From: Clostridia bacterium
GTDB lineage: Bacteria; Bacillota; Clostridia; Oscillospirales; Acutalibacteraceae
Direction: 5' to 3'
Length of the DNA stretch: 64,000 bases
NCBI GenBank assembly: GCA_017548045.1
Contig: JAFYNR010000033.1
Span: 186,001 to 250,000, forward strand
This document shows positions 26,931 through 36,648 of the stretch, piece by piece. A program made the translations under genes and the position numbers. The notes below the pieces were generated by a model. That model did not search any database. It was not told the DNA's origin and saw nothing but the letters and a program-made list of their open reading frames with translations. Numbering within the stretch: position 1 is the stretch's first letter; each line of letters starts with the position of its first letter.

Positions 26931-28298
26931 TTATTTTCCGACGCAAAATCTTGAAAATACTTCGTCAACAACGGCGGAGGTTGCTTTTTCACCCGTAAGC
27001 TCAAGAAGTGCATCAATAGCGCAATCAGCGCACACATTTACCGCATCAAGAGTCATTCCTCCGTGAATTGCGGCAACGGCATCTTCGATTGAGCTGAGTG
27101 CATTCACGCAGCACTGTCTCTGTCTTTCACTGGTCAGGCAGGCGGCATTGGGATTGAACTCATCAGTGGAGCAAATTTTTGCAACTGCTTTTTCCAGCAG
27201 GTCTCTGCCTTCACCTGTTGAGGCGGAAAGCTCGACAACATACTCAAAAGCATCCGAAATAATTTTTCTGTCGGCGGCAAGCGGGAGGTCTGCCTTATTA
27301 AGAAGTGCAACTGATTTTTTGTCTTTGCACTGATTTATGATATCAAGGTCATCGTTATTGAGAGGCTCACTGCCGTCAAAAACAGCAAGCACAAGCTCTG
27401 CTCTTTCAAGTCGGCGGCGTGCCAGATTAACACCTATATTTTCAACAACGTTTTCGGTATCACGTATACCTGCAGTGTCTGCAACACGCATAATAATTTC
27501 ACCGAGAACAATTTTTTCTTCAACTACGTCACGGGTGGTGCCTGCAATGTCGGTAACGATGGAGCGTTCAAAGCCTGTAAGCAGATTCATCAGCGTGGAT
27601 TTGCCTACGTTGGGCTTGCCGACGATAACGGCATCAATGCCGTCGGTAACGGCACGTCCGCAATCGTAACGGCGGATTATATCTGATAATTCTTTTTTTG
27701 CATTTTCAAATACGGGAAGCATATCTTCGGTGCTTGTATCCTCAATATCCTCATCGGGATAGTCAACCCAGGCGGCAAGCGAAGCACAGACTGAAACAAG
27801 AGATTGTGCAACCTCTTTGATTTCACGGCTCAGACTGCCTTCGAGGGTGTTTAGTGCGGCGGCGGCAGCCTGCTTGCCTGATGCGCCGATAAGCGCCATA
27901 ACACTTTCGGCGGCGGCAAGGTCTATTTTGCCGTTAAGAAAGGCACGTTTTGTGAATTCACCTGCCTCGGCAGGTGCTGCACCTGCATTCAATGCGGCAC
28001 GAAGCACACGCTTTGTAACGTAAAGACCGCCGTGGCACGAAATCTCAGCCACATCCTCACCGGTGTAGCTTCTCGGTGCACGAAAAACGAGGCATACTGC
28101 CTCGTCAAGCCTTTCGCTATTATCATAAACGTTGCCGAAGTGAGCGCAATATCCCTTGCTTTCGGCAACGGATTTACCGCTTACGGACTTAAAAATCTTT
28201 GCCGCAACATCAAGGGCGTTTTCACCTGAAATACGGACTATTCCTATGCCGCCGGGTGCATTGGGAGTTGCAATGGCGGCGATTGTACTGTTATTCAT
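26931..28298 (-). CDS. mnmE: tRNA modification GTPase MnmE (TrmE)
   Basis: Partner of MnmG for uridine 34 modification. The 455-residue protein has the folate-binding N-terminal domain (APNAPGGIGIVRISG), the G domain with GKPNVGKSTLMN near 226, GTTRD, DTAGI and NKADL, and the conserved C-terminal FSRFCVGK whose cysteine is catalytically implicated. The 9-base gap to the MinD-like gene indicates cotranscription with the mre operon. mnmG lies 304 bases downstream. Confidence 0.96.
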   Translation of the reverse strand: MNNSTIAAIATPNAPGGIGIVRISGENALDVAAKIFKSVSGKSVAESKGYCAHFGNVYDNSERLDEAVCLVFRAPRSYTGEDVAEISCHGGLYVTKRVLRAALNAGAAPAEAGEFTKRAFLNGKIDLAAAESVMALIGASGKQAAAAALNTLEGSLSREIKEVAQSLVSVCASLAAWVDYPDEDIEDTSTEDMLPVFENAKKELSDIIRRYDCGRAVTDGIDAVIVGKPNVGKSTLMNLLTGFERSIVTDIAGTTRDVVEEKIVLGEIIMRVADTAGIRDTENVVENIGVNLARRRLERAELVLAVFDGSEPLNNDDLDIINQCKDKKSVALLNKADLPLAADRKIISDAFEYVVELSASTGEGRDLLEKAVAKICSTDEFNPNAACLTSERQRQCCVNALSSIEDAVAAIHGGMTLDAVNVCADCAIDALLELTGEKATSAVVDEVFSRFCVGK

Positions 28299-28307
28299 AT
28301 AAACATC

Positions 28308-29030
28308 CTATTCGCAGATAAGAGGTATTCTCTGACCGGTTATACGCCTTGCAATTCGTGAAAATGCAAGAGTTGACGGTGAATCAGAGGGGGGCTTTTT
28401 GCCTGTAACGGTGCTGAACGATATGTTATAGTCACGGGGCACTACTCCAAGAAGCTGTACGCCCGTTTCATCAATACACTGGTCAATATTGAGAAGTCTG
28501 CGCTTGCATACGGGCTTTACCTCAAACATATTTATGACAAGCCTTACGTCCTCTTTACCCATACGGCGAAGCTCGTCGAAGGCTCTGCCGCAGCTTCTTA
28601 CACAAACGTAATCGGGGGTTGAAACAACAACTGCTCTGTCTGCGGCGGAAGCAGCAAGAATAAAGCCTCTGTCAATGCCTGCAGGAGCATCAAGCAGAAT
28701 GTAATCATAGTCTTTTGCAAAGGACTTAAAAAGCTCGGCGGTCTTTTCGGGAGTAAAGTCATCGCTGAAGCTTCTGGGTGCGGCAAGCAAATCGATTTCA
28801 CCTTTAATGACGGCTTGCTCTGCGGTGCAACGCTCCGTAATGAGGTCGCCCCAATCGAAAACCACCTTTTCCGTAACGTCAAACATTATATCAAGGGAGC
28901 GCAGTCCGATGTCGCAATCAACTGCAAGCACCTTTTTGCCAAGAGATGTCAAAGCCCTGCTGACCCCCGTTACAAACGAGGATTTGCCTGAGCCGCCTTT
29001 TCCCGAGGCAACGAGTATGATTTGTGACAT
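28308..29030 (-). CDS. MinD-like ATPase without a C-terminal membrane helix
   Basis: A 240-residue ParA/MinD-family ATPase. The deviant Walker A is SGKGGSGKSSFVTG (9-22) with signature lysine, and VDCDIGLRSLDIMFD and LLDAPAGIDRGF are MinD-like. MinD proteins carry a C-terminal amphipathic helix for membrane binding after the globular domain; here the protein ends ARRITGQRIPLICE, exactly where the MinD core ends. MinC and MinE genes are not adjacent. The position after mreD-mrdA mirrors Bacillus mreBCD-minCD, supporting a division-site or polarity role. Alternatively a cytosolic ATPase positioning another cargo. Confidence 0.8.
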   Translation of the reverse strand: MSQIILVASGKGGSGKSSFVTGVSRALTSLGKKVLAVDCDIGLRSLDIMFDVTEKVVFDWGDLITERCTAEQAVIKGEIDLLAAPRSFSDDFTPEKTAELFKSFAKDYDYILLDAPAGIDRGFILAASAADRAVVVSTPDYVCVRSCGRAFDELRRMGKEDVRLVINMFEVKPVCKRRLLNIDQCIDETGVQLLGVVPRDYNISFSTVTGKKPPSDSPSTLAFSRIARRITGQRIPLICE

Positions 29031-29042
29031 AGTAAATCTCCT

Positions 29043-31094
29043 TTAGGGTATAAGCACATTTTCCTGCTGAAATGAATCGAGTGTATCGCTCTGACCGTAG
29101 TAATATTCAACGATATCCGCAACAACGGGAGCAACAAATGCACCCGAGGTCATACCTTCGCCTACAACGGCAATGGCGATTTCGGGATTCTCGTAGGGTG
29201 CGAATGCAATAAGAAAACCGTTGTTTATCTTGACGGAAACTCCGCCGATTTTACGGATTTCCTGTGACGTACCTGTTTTTGCGGCAACCTTAACGGGCAG
29301 ATGTGCAAAATATGATGAACAGTAGCCTGTCGTACCTACTTCCAACATACCGCGGCGTACTGTTTCAAGAGTTTTTTCGGATACACCCGTTTCGGCAACG
29401 ATTTCAGCCTCATTTTCAAAAATCGTTTGTGAGTAATCGTAGCTTTTTACCGATTTAACAAAGTGGGTTCTGTATCTTGTGCCGCCGTTTGCAATGGCTG
29501 CACAGTAGTTTGCAAGCTGAATGGGTGAAAAAAGGTTGCCTGCCTGACCGATGGCAGACTGTACGGTATAACCGGGAAGCCATTTCTGATTGAGGGATGC
29601 GCGGTATTCGGGGCTGTCAAGTACACCCGAGGCTTCGCCAAGCTCGCAGCCTGTTTTTGCACCGAGGCCGAAAAGAGTTCTGTATTCATTCATCTTTTCA
29701 ATGCCCAGATTTTTACCGACCTCATAGAAAAAGGTGTTGCAGGATTCGTCGATTGCGTTTACAACGTTAACATATCTTGTCATATGCGACTGCTCGCATT
29801 TGAAATCCTGACCCAGATAGGTATACATACCGCTGCAATAAACAGTGTAGTCCTCGTCGATGAGCCCTTCCTCAAGGGCGGCGATTGCAACGGAGGGCTT
29901 CATTGTTGAACCTGTTGCATAGGTTGAGAGCAAAGCTCTGTTCCAGAGAGGTGAACCGGGTGCAGTGTTGAGCGCGGCGGCATTTTCGCTGTACGTTGAA
30001 ATATCATAGGTGGGGTAGGATGCGCTGGCAAGAATGGAGCTGTCCTTACAGTTGAGAACAACAACCGCACCTGCATTTTCAACCATATTTCCCTTTTTGC
30101 CTGCGTAATCAAGCAGTGCTTTTTCGAGAGCTTTCTGCGCCACTTCCTGCATACCCGAATCAATGGTAAGCACAACGGTGTTGCCCTGAGAGGGAGGGGT
30201 TGTTATTTCAGTGGTATTGTTGCCGTTTTCATCGGTGTAGACGGTTGCTTCGCCGTCGATACCCTTGAGATATTCTTCCATTGCAAGCTCAATACCGCTT
30301 TTGCCGATTAAATCGGTGATTTTATAGCCTTCGCTTTTCTTCTCTTTATATTCATCAGCATCAATGGCACCTATTCTGCCCAGAATGTGAGGGGCAAGGG
30401 TACCGTTTGAATACTTTCTTACGGGGTCAACACGCACGTCAACACCCTTATAGAATTCGCTGTTTTCTTTTATTTTGGCAACAATTTCGTCGGGCACATC
30501 CTGTGCAAAGGTATAGGGAGTGCCGATCTTAAAGTAGATTCGCCTCATTTCATAGCAGACTGAGGCAATTTTCCGTGCATCCTCACGGGAATATTCCTGA
30601 AGAGAATAATCATTAACAAGCTCAAGAAAGCAGTTTTCGGCGGTGGCATATTCGTTAAGGTCCAGCATATCGGGACCTTTCATCTGCTCAATAAGCTTTT
30701 CGCTGTTTTCCTTGTAGGATATGTTTCCGTTTGCGTCAATAACAAGGGGAAGATTATCCTCCCATACCAGCGCATTGCTCTCAAAAAGACGGATAAGGCT
30801 GATTATAATTTCGTTACGCCTTGTCTGCTCTTTGGCTGAGGGAAAATATGCCGCATCAAAAATAATGGAGTAGCCCTGGTCGTTATAGACAAGGGGCTTA
30901 CCGTAGCAGTCAACAATTTCACCTCTGGCGGCAGAGATTGTTGCTGTTTTGGCGGAAACGGATGAGCTGGCGGCATCGTATTGCTCACCCTCAATAAGCT
31001 GAACCTTAACAAGGTCAAATGCAAAAAATACAAGAAAGGCAAGCATTATGCAAACGGATATTATGCGTCTTTTAGGCGTGATTTTAACGTGCAT
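29043..31094 (-). CDS. mrdA: Penicillin-binding protein 2-type transpeptidase (elongasome)
   Basis: Class B peptidoglycan transpeptidase acting with RodA and MreC in cell elongation. The 683-residue protein has an N-terminal anchor (residues 10-30), a pedestal domain beginning AKTATISAARGEIVD, and the transpeptidase domain with STMKP (active serine near 395), SCNTFFYEVG and KTGTSQ. It lies directly after mreD. Length and context fit PBP2/MrdA. Confidence 0.92.
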   Translation of the reverse strand: MHVKITPKRRIISVCIMLAFLVFFAFDLVKVQLIEGEQYDAASSSVSAKTATISAARGEIVDCYGKPLVYNDQGYSIIFDAAYFPSAKEQTRRNEIIISLIRLFESNALVWEDNLPLVIDANGNISYKENSEKLIEQMKGPDMLDLNEYATAENCFLELVNDYSLQEYSREDARKIASVCYEMRRIYFKIGTPYTFAQDVPDEIVAKIKENSEFYKGVDVRVDPVRKYSNGTLAPHILGRIGAIDADEYKEKKSEGYKITDLIGKSGIELAMEEYLKGIDGEATVYTDENGNNTTEITTPPSQGNTVVLTIDSGMQEVAQKALEKALLDYAGKKGNMVENAGAVVVLNCKDSSILASASYPTYDISTYSENAAALNTAPGSPLWNRALLSTYATGSTMKPSVAIAALEEGLIDEDYTVYCSGMYTYLGQDFKCEQSHMTRYVNVVNAIDESCNTFFYEVGKNLGIEKMNEYRTLFGLGAKTGCELGEASGVLDSPEYRASLNQKWLPGYTVQSAIGQAGNLFSPIQLANYCAAIANGGTRYRTHFVKSVKSYDYSQTIFENEAEIVAETGVSEKTLETVRRGMLEVGTTGYCSSYFAHLPVKVAAKTGTSQEIRKIGGVSVKINNGFLIAFAPYENPEIAIAVVGEGMTSGAFVAPVVADIVEYYYGQSDTLDSFQQENVLIP

Positions 31095-31118
31095 ATGCCG
31101 ACCTCCTTTTGTGATTAC

Positions 31119-31640
31119 TTAATATTCTTCGGTGAATTTCTTTTCGATTGCCCTTACAATGAGAAAAAGTATGGGTGTTAAGACGGTTGTGTAAATTATG
31201 CCGGGCAGATAATACCGCAAAAACATAAAAGCGATGCTGTCTGTCTGAGGGATAACAAAATGAAAAATCCAATATATTACATTATATATCAGCGTGGAAA
31301 CGAACGAAAGCAGGGTTGCCGTGACTATGTTGCTTCGCATAACCGTATTAATCAGCGAGCCGCAGCCGAAGCCGATAAAAAGAAGAAAAAGTGCGTTGAA
31401 GCTGGCGCCCGAGGCGAAAATATCCCACAGTGCGCCTGCAAACAGACCGAAAAGCATTCCCCATACGTCCCGTTCATACATTGCAATGCACACCACGCAG
31501 GGAATAAGCAACAAAGCCCTGACACCGAAAAACTGCGGAAACAGACCGTCACCGTTTTGCAGTACGGACAGCAGCAGTAAAATCAGGGCAAGGCATATCC
31601 TGCGGATTATTAACTTCTTATTCTGAGTTTCGATTGTCAT
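31119..31640 (-). CDS. mreD: Rod shape-determining protein MreD
   Basis: A 173-residue integral membrane protein of the elongasome with five predicted transmembrane segments (about 10-28, 35-52, 57-80, 98-125, 137-160) and little conserved sequence, as usual for MreD. The start overlaps the mreC stop by 4 bases, and the order mreB-mreC-mreD is diagnostic. Confidence 0.9.
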   Translation of the reverse strand: MTIETQNKKLIIRRICLALILLLLSVLQNGDGLFPQFFGVRALLLIPCVVCIAMYERDVWGMLFGLFAGALWDIFASGASFNALFLLFIGFGCGSLINTVMRSNIVTATLLSFVSTLIYNVIYWIFHFVIPQTDSIAFMFLRYYLPGIIYTTVLTPILFLIVRAIEKKFTEEY

Positions 31641-32479
31641 TGATTCTGTCCGTCAAAGGATGTAATAATAAAAACGTCGGTAATTTCGGCAAAATCCATA
31701 CCGGGTTCAATAATTGCACTGGCTGAAATATCAACCGTTCCGTCAACAACGTCAACAATATTGCCGATTATAAGGTCACGGGGGAAGATACCGCCTACAC
31801 CTGATGTGCAGACAATACCGCCTGCCGTAACAGCGGTTGATGATGCAAGGCCCGGCATATGGCAGTGGCCTTCCTGCGCGAGGGCAACCGTTGAGGTTAC
31901 GTAGCCCAGATCCCTTGTGCGTACTTCGTATGCGCTGACGTTTACCTTGGGGTTAAGAATGGTATTTACCGTGCACTGCGTGGGAGTGACGGAAGCCACA
32001 ACACCAACAAGATATTTGCCGTAGATAACGGGATCGTTGACTTTTATATCGTGGGCAGAGCCTTTGTTCAGCGTAAACGAACCCATATTATCCGCCGCAT
32101 CCCTGCCGATAATCGCCGCTTCTGCAAAGGTATAATCCGAATGCTCTTCTTTTATGTCAAGGAACTGCTGATAAAACTCATTTTTGTGTCTGAGCTGTTC
32201 ATAATCAACGAGCTGGTCGGTGAGATTATCAATTTTTTTCTGAAGCTCCTCGTTTTCTTTGAGAAGCTCGGATGATGACTTGAAAGAAACGGGGATATCC
32301 GCAAATTCGGAAGCCACGTACGACGAAAGCCGTGAAAGTGGGCCGAAAACTACGCTGATAACACTTGTCAGAGGCGATGAACCGCTTCTTGAAGCAACGG
32401 CAAACACAGAGCCTGCCAACAATGCGGCGGCTATGATTGCAAACATTTTGAATGCAGAGCTTTTCAGAAAGCGGATCAT
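31637..32479 (-). CDS. mreC: Rod shape-determining protein MreC
   Basis: A 280-residue bitopic protein linking MreB to the periplasmic synthases. N-terminal membrane segment (12-30), a coiled coil (about 68-100: SSELLKENEELQKKIDNLTD) and the two beta-barrel C-terminal domain (AAIIGRDAADNMGSFTLNKG; VGVVASVTPTQCTVNTILNP). Between mreB and mreD in one operon. Confidence 0.94.
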   Translation of the reverse strand: MIRFLKSSAFKMFAIIAAALLAGSVFAVASRSGSSPLTSVISVVFGPLSRLSSYVASEFADIPVSFKSSSELLKENEELQKKIDNLTDQLVDYEQLRHKNEFYQQFLDIKEEHSDYTFAEAAIIGRDAADNMGSFTLNKGSAHDIKVNDPVIYGKYLVGVVASVTPTQCTVNTILNPKVNVSAYEVRTRDLGYVTSTVALAQEGHCHMPGLASSTAVTAGGIVCTSGVGGIFPRDLIIGNIVDVVDGTVDISASAIIEPGMDFAEITDVFIITSFDGQNQ

Positions 32480-32496
32480 CGTTAATCTCCTTTAAA

Positions 32497-33513
32497 TCAG
32501 ATGTATTTCTTGTTGCTTGTTATGCTAAGAGAATCGTTTTCAAGGCAAAGACCCGTTCCGTCTGCAACGCAGTCGAGAGGATTCTGAGCGATGATAACGG
32601 GGATTTTTGTTTCGGCTGAGATAAGCTTGTCAAGACCTCTGAGAAGCGCACCGCCGCCCGTGAGCATAATGCCGTGGTCGATGATATCTGCGGCAAGCTC
32701 GGGAGGAGTCTTTTCGAGGGTTGACTTAACTGCGTCAACAATCTGGGAAACGGGGTCGGCAAGTGCTTCGCGGATTTCTTCGCTGGTAACGTCAACGTTC
32801 TTGGGAAGACCGTCCATAAGGTTTCTGCCCTTGATGTTGATTGTGCCTTCGCCTTCGTAGGGATAGGCTGAACCGATTTTGATTTTAATATCTTCGGCGG
32901 TTCTTTCACCGATAAGCAGATTATATTTTTTCTTGATGTAAGAAATGATAGCTTCGTCGAAGTTATCGCCTGCAACTCTTGCGGAGTTTGCGGTAACAAC
33001 GTCACCCAGAGAAATAACCGCAACCTCAGCCGTACCGCCGCCGATGTCAACAACCATACTGCCTGTTGCTTCGCTTACGGGAAGACCCGAACCGATAGCG
33101 GCAGCCATAGGCTCTTCGATAAGGCTTACGTACTTTGCGCCTGCACTCTTTGCGGCGTCGTAAACAGCCTTTCTTTCAACCTCGGTAACACCTGAGGGGA
33201 TGCAGATAAGAACTCTGATTCTTGAGAAGGGAGTTCTCTTTGTTGTTCTCTTGATGAAAGCGGCAATCATTTCCGCGGTGATTTCAAAGTCTGCGATAAC
33301 GCCATCCTTAAGAGGACGTACGGCGGTGATTGAGCCGGGAGTTCTGCCTATCATTTCCTTAGCTTCCATACCCACGGCAACAACTCTGGGAGGGTTGCTT
33401 TTCTGGTCAACGGCAACAACCGAAGGCTCTCTTATAACGATACCCTTACCCTTAACAAAAACCAGGGTATTGGCGGTACCGAGATCTATACCGATATCTT
33501 GTGTAAACAGCAT
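32497..33513 (-). CDS. mreB: Rod shape-determining protein MreB
   Basis: Actin-like filament protein that guides elongation. It has 338 residues with the phosphate-1 motif [20 protein letters not shown] near 6, IGRTPGSI, and phosphate-2 [17 protein letters not shown] near 158, plus adenine-binding [11 protein letters not shown] near 288. Heads the mre section, 22 bases after an upstream lipoprotein gene. Confidence 0.96.
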   Translation of the reverse strand: MLFTQDIGIDLGTANTLVFVKGKGIVIREPSVVAVDQKSNPPRVVAVGMEAKEMIGRTPGSITAVRPLKDGVIADFEITAEMIAAFIKRTTKRTPFSRIRVLICIPSGVTEVERKAVYDAAKSAGAKYVSLIEEPMAAAIGSGLPVSEATGSMVVDIGGGTAEVAVISLGDVVTANSARVAGDNFDEAIISYIKKKYNLLIGERTAEDIKIKIGSAYPYEGEGTINIKGRNLMDGLPKNVDVTSEEIREALADPVSQIVDAVKSTLEKTPPELAADIIDHGIMLTGGGALLRGLDKLISAETKIPVIIAQNPLDCVADGTGLCLENDSLSITSNKKYI

Positions 33514-33535
33514 TTTAATTCTCTCCTTATATCAA

Positions 33536-34249
33536 TTATTCTCCGATAAATTCCATTGTGCCGAGGATATCAACGATTTCGTCAATCTGATCCGTCATAT
33601 CTCTGTCAGACGTAATCATACATGAGTAAACGGTTGCGCCGTTTCTGAAAATGATAAAGCCTACGTAAGAGCTGAGAACGTTGAGGTCTTCATCTCTTGC
33701 GCCGGTATCGGCAACGTATACGTATGAAAATTCACCCTTGATATCATCTCTGATGCTTACTTCGCTGGCGCCTGAAACGGAACCGGGATAAAGCGACTTG
33801 ATGTTATTGAGAGCCTTTACCTTTTCTTCTGTAAGCTCAATGGGAGTTTTTTCTTCCGTTGCAGAAATCTTGACAACGTCCTTTGTGCCGTCACGGGTGA
33901 TGATAAGGTCTGCAAAGCTCATCTTGTCTGACCAGCCATTGGGGATAACAAGTGAGAATCTGGGGCATTCGATTCTGTCACCGATAACGAGAGCGTGCTC
34001 GAGAGCAACAGCCTTTGTTTCGTATTCGCCGTTGTCGTCCTTTACGTTTCTGCCGTTTGCGTCGGTAACAAGAACAACAAGGTTGCCTGCCTCATCTCTG
34101 ACAATACCGCCGTTTTCTTTTGTGACTGCGGCGTAGTGGTTGCTTGCGGCGTCAGATACGATACCGCCGCCCTTAACCTTGGGCTTACAGGCTGTGAAGC
34201 AGGTAAGAACGATTATTGCCGTAATAATCAATGCAAAATATTTTTTCAT
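33536..34249 (-). CDS. Lipoprotein of unknown function
   Basis: A 237-residue protein with a lipoprotein signal (TCFTAC, cysteine 20) and a charged beta-rich mature part. Residues 45-75 (NGGIVRDEAGNLVVLVTDAN) resemble a repeated short beta motif. No known domain is recognised. It lies between a carbohydrate kinase and mreB in a tight minus-strand operon (29 and 22 base gaps), so it may be coexpressed with the shape genes; no link is shown by sequence. Confidence 0.8.
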   Translation of the reverse strand: MKKYFALIITAIIVLTCFTACKPKVKGGGIVSDAASNHYAAVTKENGGIVRDEAGNLVVLVTDANGRNVKDDNGEYETKAVALEHALVIGDRIECPRFSLVIPNGWSDKMSFADLIITRDGTKDVVKISATEEKTPIELTEEKVKALNNIKSLYPGSVSGASEVSIRDDIKGEFSYVYVADTGARDEDLNVLSSYVGFIIFRNGATVYSCMITSDRDMTDQIDEIVDILGTMEFIGE

Positions 34250-34278
34250 AGGTTTTGGTCCTTTCTTTGGTTTGCTTC

Positions 34279-35877
34279 TCAGCCGTTGAGAGCCTTGAAA
34301 GCGTTTTTGTTATTTTTGTAAAGAGTTTTGTAGACCTCATAGTTGCGGTCATAAACCTCTTTATTTTTGGGGTTGGGGATAAAGGTTTTCTTAGCAGGTA
34401 TAAGCCTTTTTGCGTGGGAAACGTCTTCGATAACGCCGAGGCCTACCGCCATAATTACCGCCGCACCGACGGCGCCAACGTTCTGAGGGCTGTCAACGGT
34501 TTCAACGGTTCTGTCCGTAACATCCGCAAGAATCTGGCAGGTTACGTCTGAAAGAGCGCCGCCGCCTACGAAGCGGATAACGTTGGAGGTTTTGATTTTC
34601 TTATCCTGAGTTTCGAGGAACCATCTCATATGCATACATACGCCCTCAAGCACTGAACGGATAAGCTCGGTTTTACCCACATCAAGGCTGATGTTGAAGA
34701 ACATACCTCTTGCGTTGGGGTCCTCAAAGGGGCAACGGTTGCCGTGAAGCCAGGGGGTGAAGATAACACCCTGACTGCCTGCGGGAATTTCGTTAACAAC
34801 CTTTGAAAGGTAGTCGTAAAGACTTGTAAATACTGTTTCGGTTGACTGGACAACGTCAGTCTTATCAAGGAAAATGCCGATTTCGTCAAGCGCAAGGTGA
34901 TCCTTTACCCATTCGAGGCATTTGCCTGCGGTTTCAAGCTCAGCAAAGTAGTTGAAGCTGTCCTTCTGTGCACCGATGATTGCGGCAATCATTGCGGATG
35001 CGTCAACAACGCTTTTGTCAACAACCGTTGATACCCAGCCAGAGGTGCCGTTATATACGTGGGTTTCGCCAAGCTCAACGCTGCCTGCGCCTACGCCGAT
35101 AAGTGAAGCGTCGCCGCCGCCGCCGAACACTGCGGTGCCGGGCTTAAGACCAAGCTCAGCCGCCGCTTTTTCCGTAAGACCGCCTACCCAATCGGTTGAT
35201 TCAACGATTTCGGGAAGATGGTCAATATCGACACCGAGAAGCCTGCATATTGTTTTGCTGAAGCCCTCCTTGCCCTTGCGGATGTCATAAAGCAGAGTGC
35301 CGAAGGCGGAGTCTCTCGTCATAACACATCTGTCGGTCATACGGCAGATTATGTATTCCTTAACGTCAAGCCACTTGTAAATGCGCTTGAAATTTTCGGG
35401 CTCGTTTTCTTTGACCCAGTTGTATTTCCATACGGGATCCTTTACGCTGGCGGAAACTGCGCCCGTAATGATAAGCGAAGGAATGAGCTTGAAGATATTT
35501 GCACCTGCAATCTTTATTCCGTATGCAATGCCGTCCTTAATCTGCTTCTTCGCACGCTGGTCCATATAGCTGAAGGCTCTGTGAACAGGCCTGAGGTCCT
35601 TGTCAACAAGCACAAGACCCTGCATCTGTGAGCAGAAGGAAATGCCTTCAATTTGCTCGGGAAGGATGTCGCATTTTGAAAAAACGGTTTTTGTTGTGCT
35701 GCAGATTGCCTGCCACCATTCATCGGGGTCCTGTTCAGCACCGCCGCCGGGCAGGATATAGAGATTATAGCCCTCCATTGCCGCCGCAATAAGCTTAATC
35801 TCGTTTTCGATTTCGAAAAGACAGGTTTTTACGCCGGTGGTTCCGATGTCGTACGCAATAACATATTTTTTGCCCAT
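34279..35877 (-). CDS. FGGY-family carbohydrate kinase (xylulokinase-like)
   Basis: Phosphorylates a sugar or polyol with ATP. The 532-residue protein starts IAYDIGTTGVKTCLFE near residue 6 (phosphate-1 motif), with QMQGLVLVD and the ATP site GGGALSDVTCQILADVTDRT. The length is typical of FGGY. Best subgroup fit is xylulokinase or a related glycerol/rhamnulo-kinase; the substrate cannot be fixed. Start at 35877 because TCAGGAGGACGAA precedes it; the longer frame has no homology. It heads the minus-strand run ending at mnmE. Confidence 0.9.
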   Translation of the reverse strand: MGKKYVIAYDIGTTGVKTCLFEIENEIKLIAAAMEGYNLYILPGGGAEQDPDEWWQAICSTTKTVFSKCDILPEQIEGISFCSQMQGLVLVDKDLRPVHRAFSYMDQRAKKQIKDGIAYGIKIAGANIFKLIPSLIITGAVSASVKDPVWKYNWVKENEPENFKRIYKWLDVKEYIICRMTDRCVMTRDSAFGTLLYDIRKGKEGFSKTICRLLGVDIDHLPEIVESTDWVGGLTEKAAAELGLKPGTAVFGGGGDASLIGVGAGSVELGETHVYNGTSGWVSTVVDKSVVDASAMIAAIIGAQKDSFNYFAELETAGKCLEWVKDHLALDEIGIFLDKTDVVQSTETVFTSLYDYLSKVVNEIPAGSQGVIFTPWLHGNRCPFEDPNARGMFFNISLDVGKTELIRSVLEGVCMHMRWFLETQDKKIKTSNVIRFVGGGALSDVTCQILADVTDRTVETVDSPQNVGAVGAAVIMAVGLGVIEDVSHAKRLIPAKKTFIPNPKNKEVYDRNYEVYKTLYKNNKNAFKALNG

Positions 35878-35970
35878 TTCGTCCTCCTGAAAACTGATGC
35901 ACCGCATCATTGTGATTATAACCCTTCAAGGGATTTATTTCTTTAAGTAACTGTGACACTGAAGTAAAAT

Positions 35971-36444
35971 TTATTCGGGAAGCCTGCAGGTATCAATCCA
36001 TTCCTTTGCCTTTGAAGCAGTGAAAAGCTCGTCGCAATTCAGCTCAACCGCACTGCTTGCACTGCCTGCCGCAGGGAAAACCGTTGAAAATCTATGCATT
36101 GAGCAGTCAAGGTAAACTTCTACGTTTTCCTTCACCGCAAAGGGACACACACCGCCGACAGCGTGGCCTACAAGCTCAACCGCTTCTTCGGGGGTCAGCA
36201 TTTTTGCCTTGAAGCCGAATTTATCCTTGAACTTGCGGTTGTCGATTTTTGCGTCCCCTGCCATAACAATCAGAAAAGCCGCACCGTCGGGTGTTTTGAA
36301 TGAAAGGGTTTTTGCGATTCTTGCAGGAATAACACCCACAACCGCCGCCGCAAGCTCAACCGTTGCGGAGGATTCCGAAAATTCGGCTACCCTGCCCTCC
36401 AGACCGAAGCTGCGCAGATATTCACGCACCGACTCAACCGACAT
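35971..36444 (-). CDS. YbaK/ProX-type aminoacyl-tRNA deacylase
   Basis: A 157-residue YbaK-domain protein of the ProX/YeaK group, expected to hydrolyse mischarged tRNA. The motif GGVCPFAVKENVEVYLD is characteristic and the C-terminus has SSAVELNCDELF. It diverges from the YbaK at 2247-2723, so it is not a duplicate. The ATG at 36444 is supported by GGAAGG; a 13-codon longer form exists upstream. Transcribed alone, separate from the kinase gene by 93 bases. Confidence 0.87.
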   Translation of the reverse strand: MSVESVREYLRSFGLEGRVAEFSESSATVELAAAVVGVIPARIAKTLSFKTPDGAAFLIVMAGDAKIDNRKFKDKFGFKAKMLTPEEAVELVGHAVGGVCPFAVKENVEVYLDCSMHRFSTVFPAAGSASSAVELNCDELFTASKAKEWIDTCRLPE

Positions 36445-36585
36445 TTTTTCACGACCTTCCGAATTCAAGGCACAAGTATACACTATTACCCTATTATAGA
36501 GATATTATAATTACTTTTTATCCGAAATACAAGAGAAATTTATAATAAAATACAAATTTGTTACACTATTGTCACACTTTTGTAA

Positions 36586-36614
36586 TTGATACCTGCGGAA
36601 ATTTGTGGTATACT
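36586..36614 (+). promoter_or_regulatory. Sigma-A-type promoter
   Basis: TTGATA, 17-base spacer, TATACT; 34 bases before the ATG of the WG-repeat/SH3 protein, at the divergent strand switch. Confidence 0.65.
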
Positions 36615-36648
36615 CAAACCACAAAGTAAAATCAAGGGGTGTTTGCGG

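Noticed and set aside
36445-36648. Alternative origin at the strand switch near 36.5 kb
   Set aside because: A/T-rich, but it lacks a cluster of DnaA boxes and a DnaA-trio; GC skew would be needed to decide.
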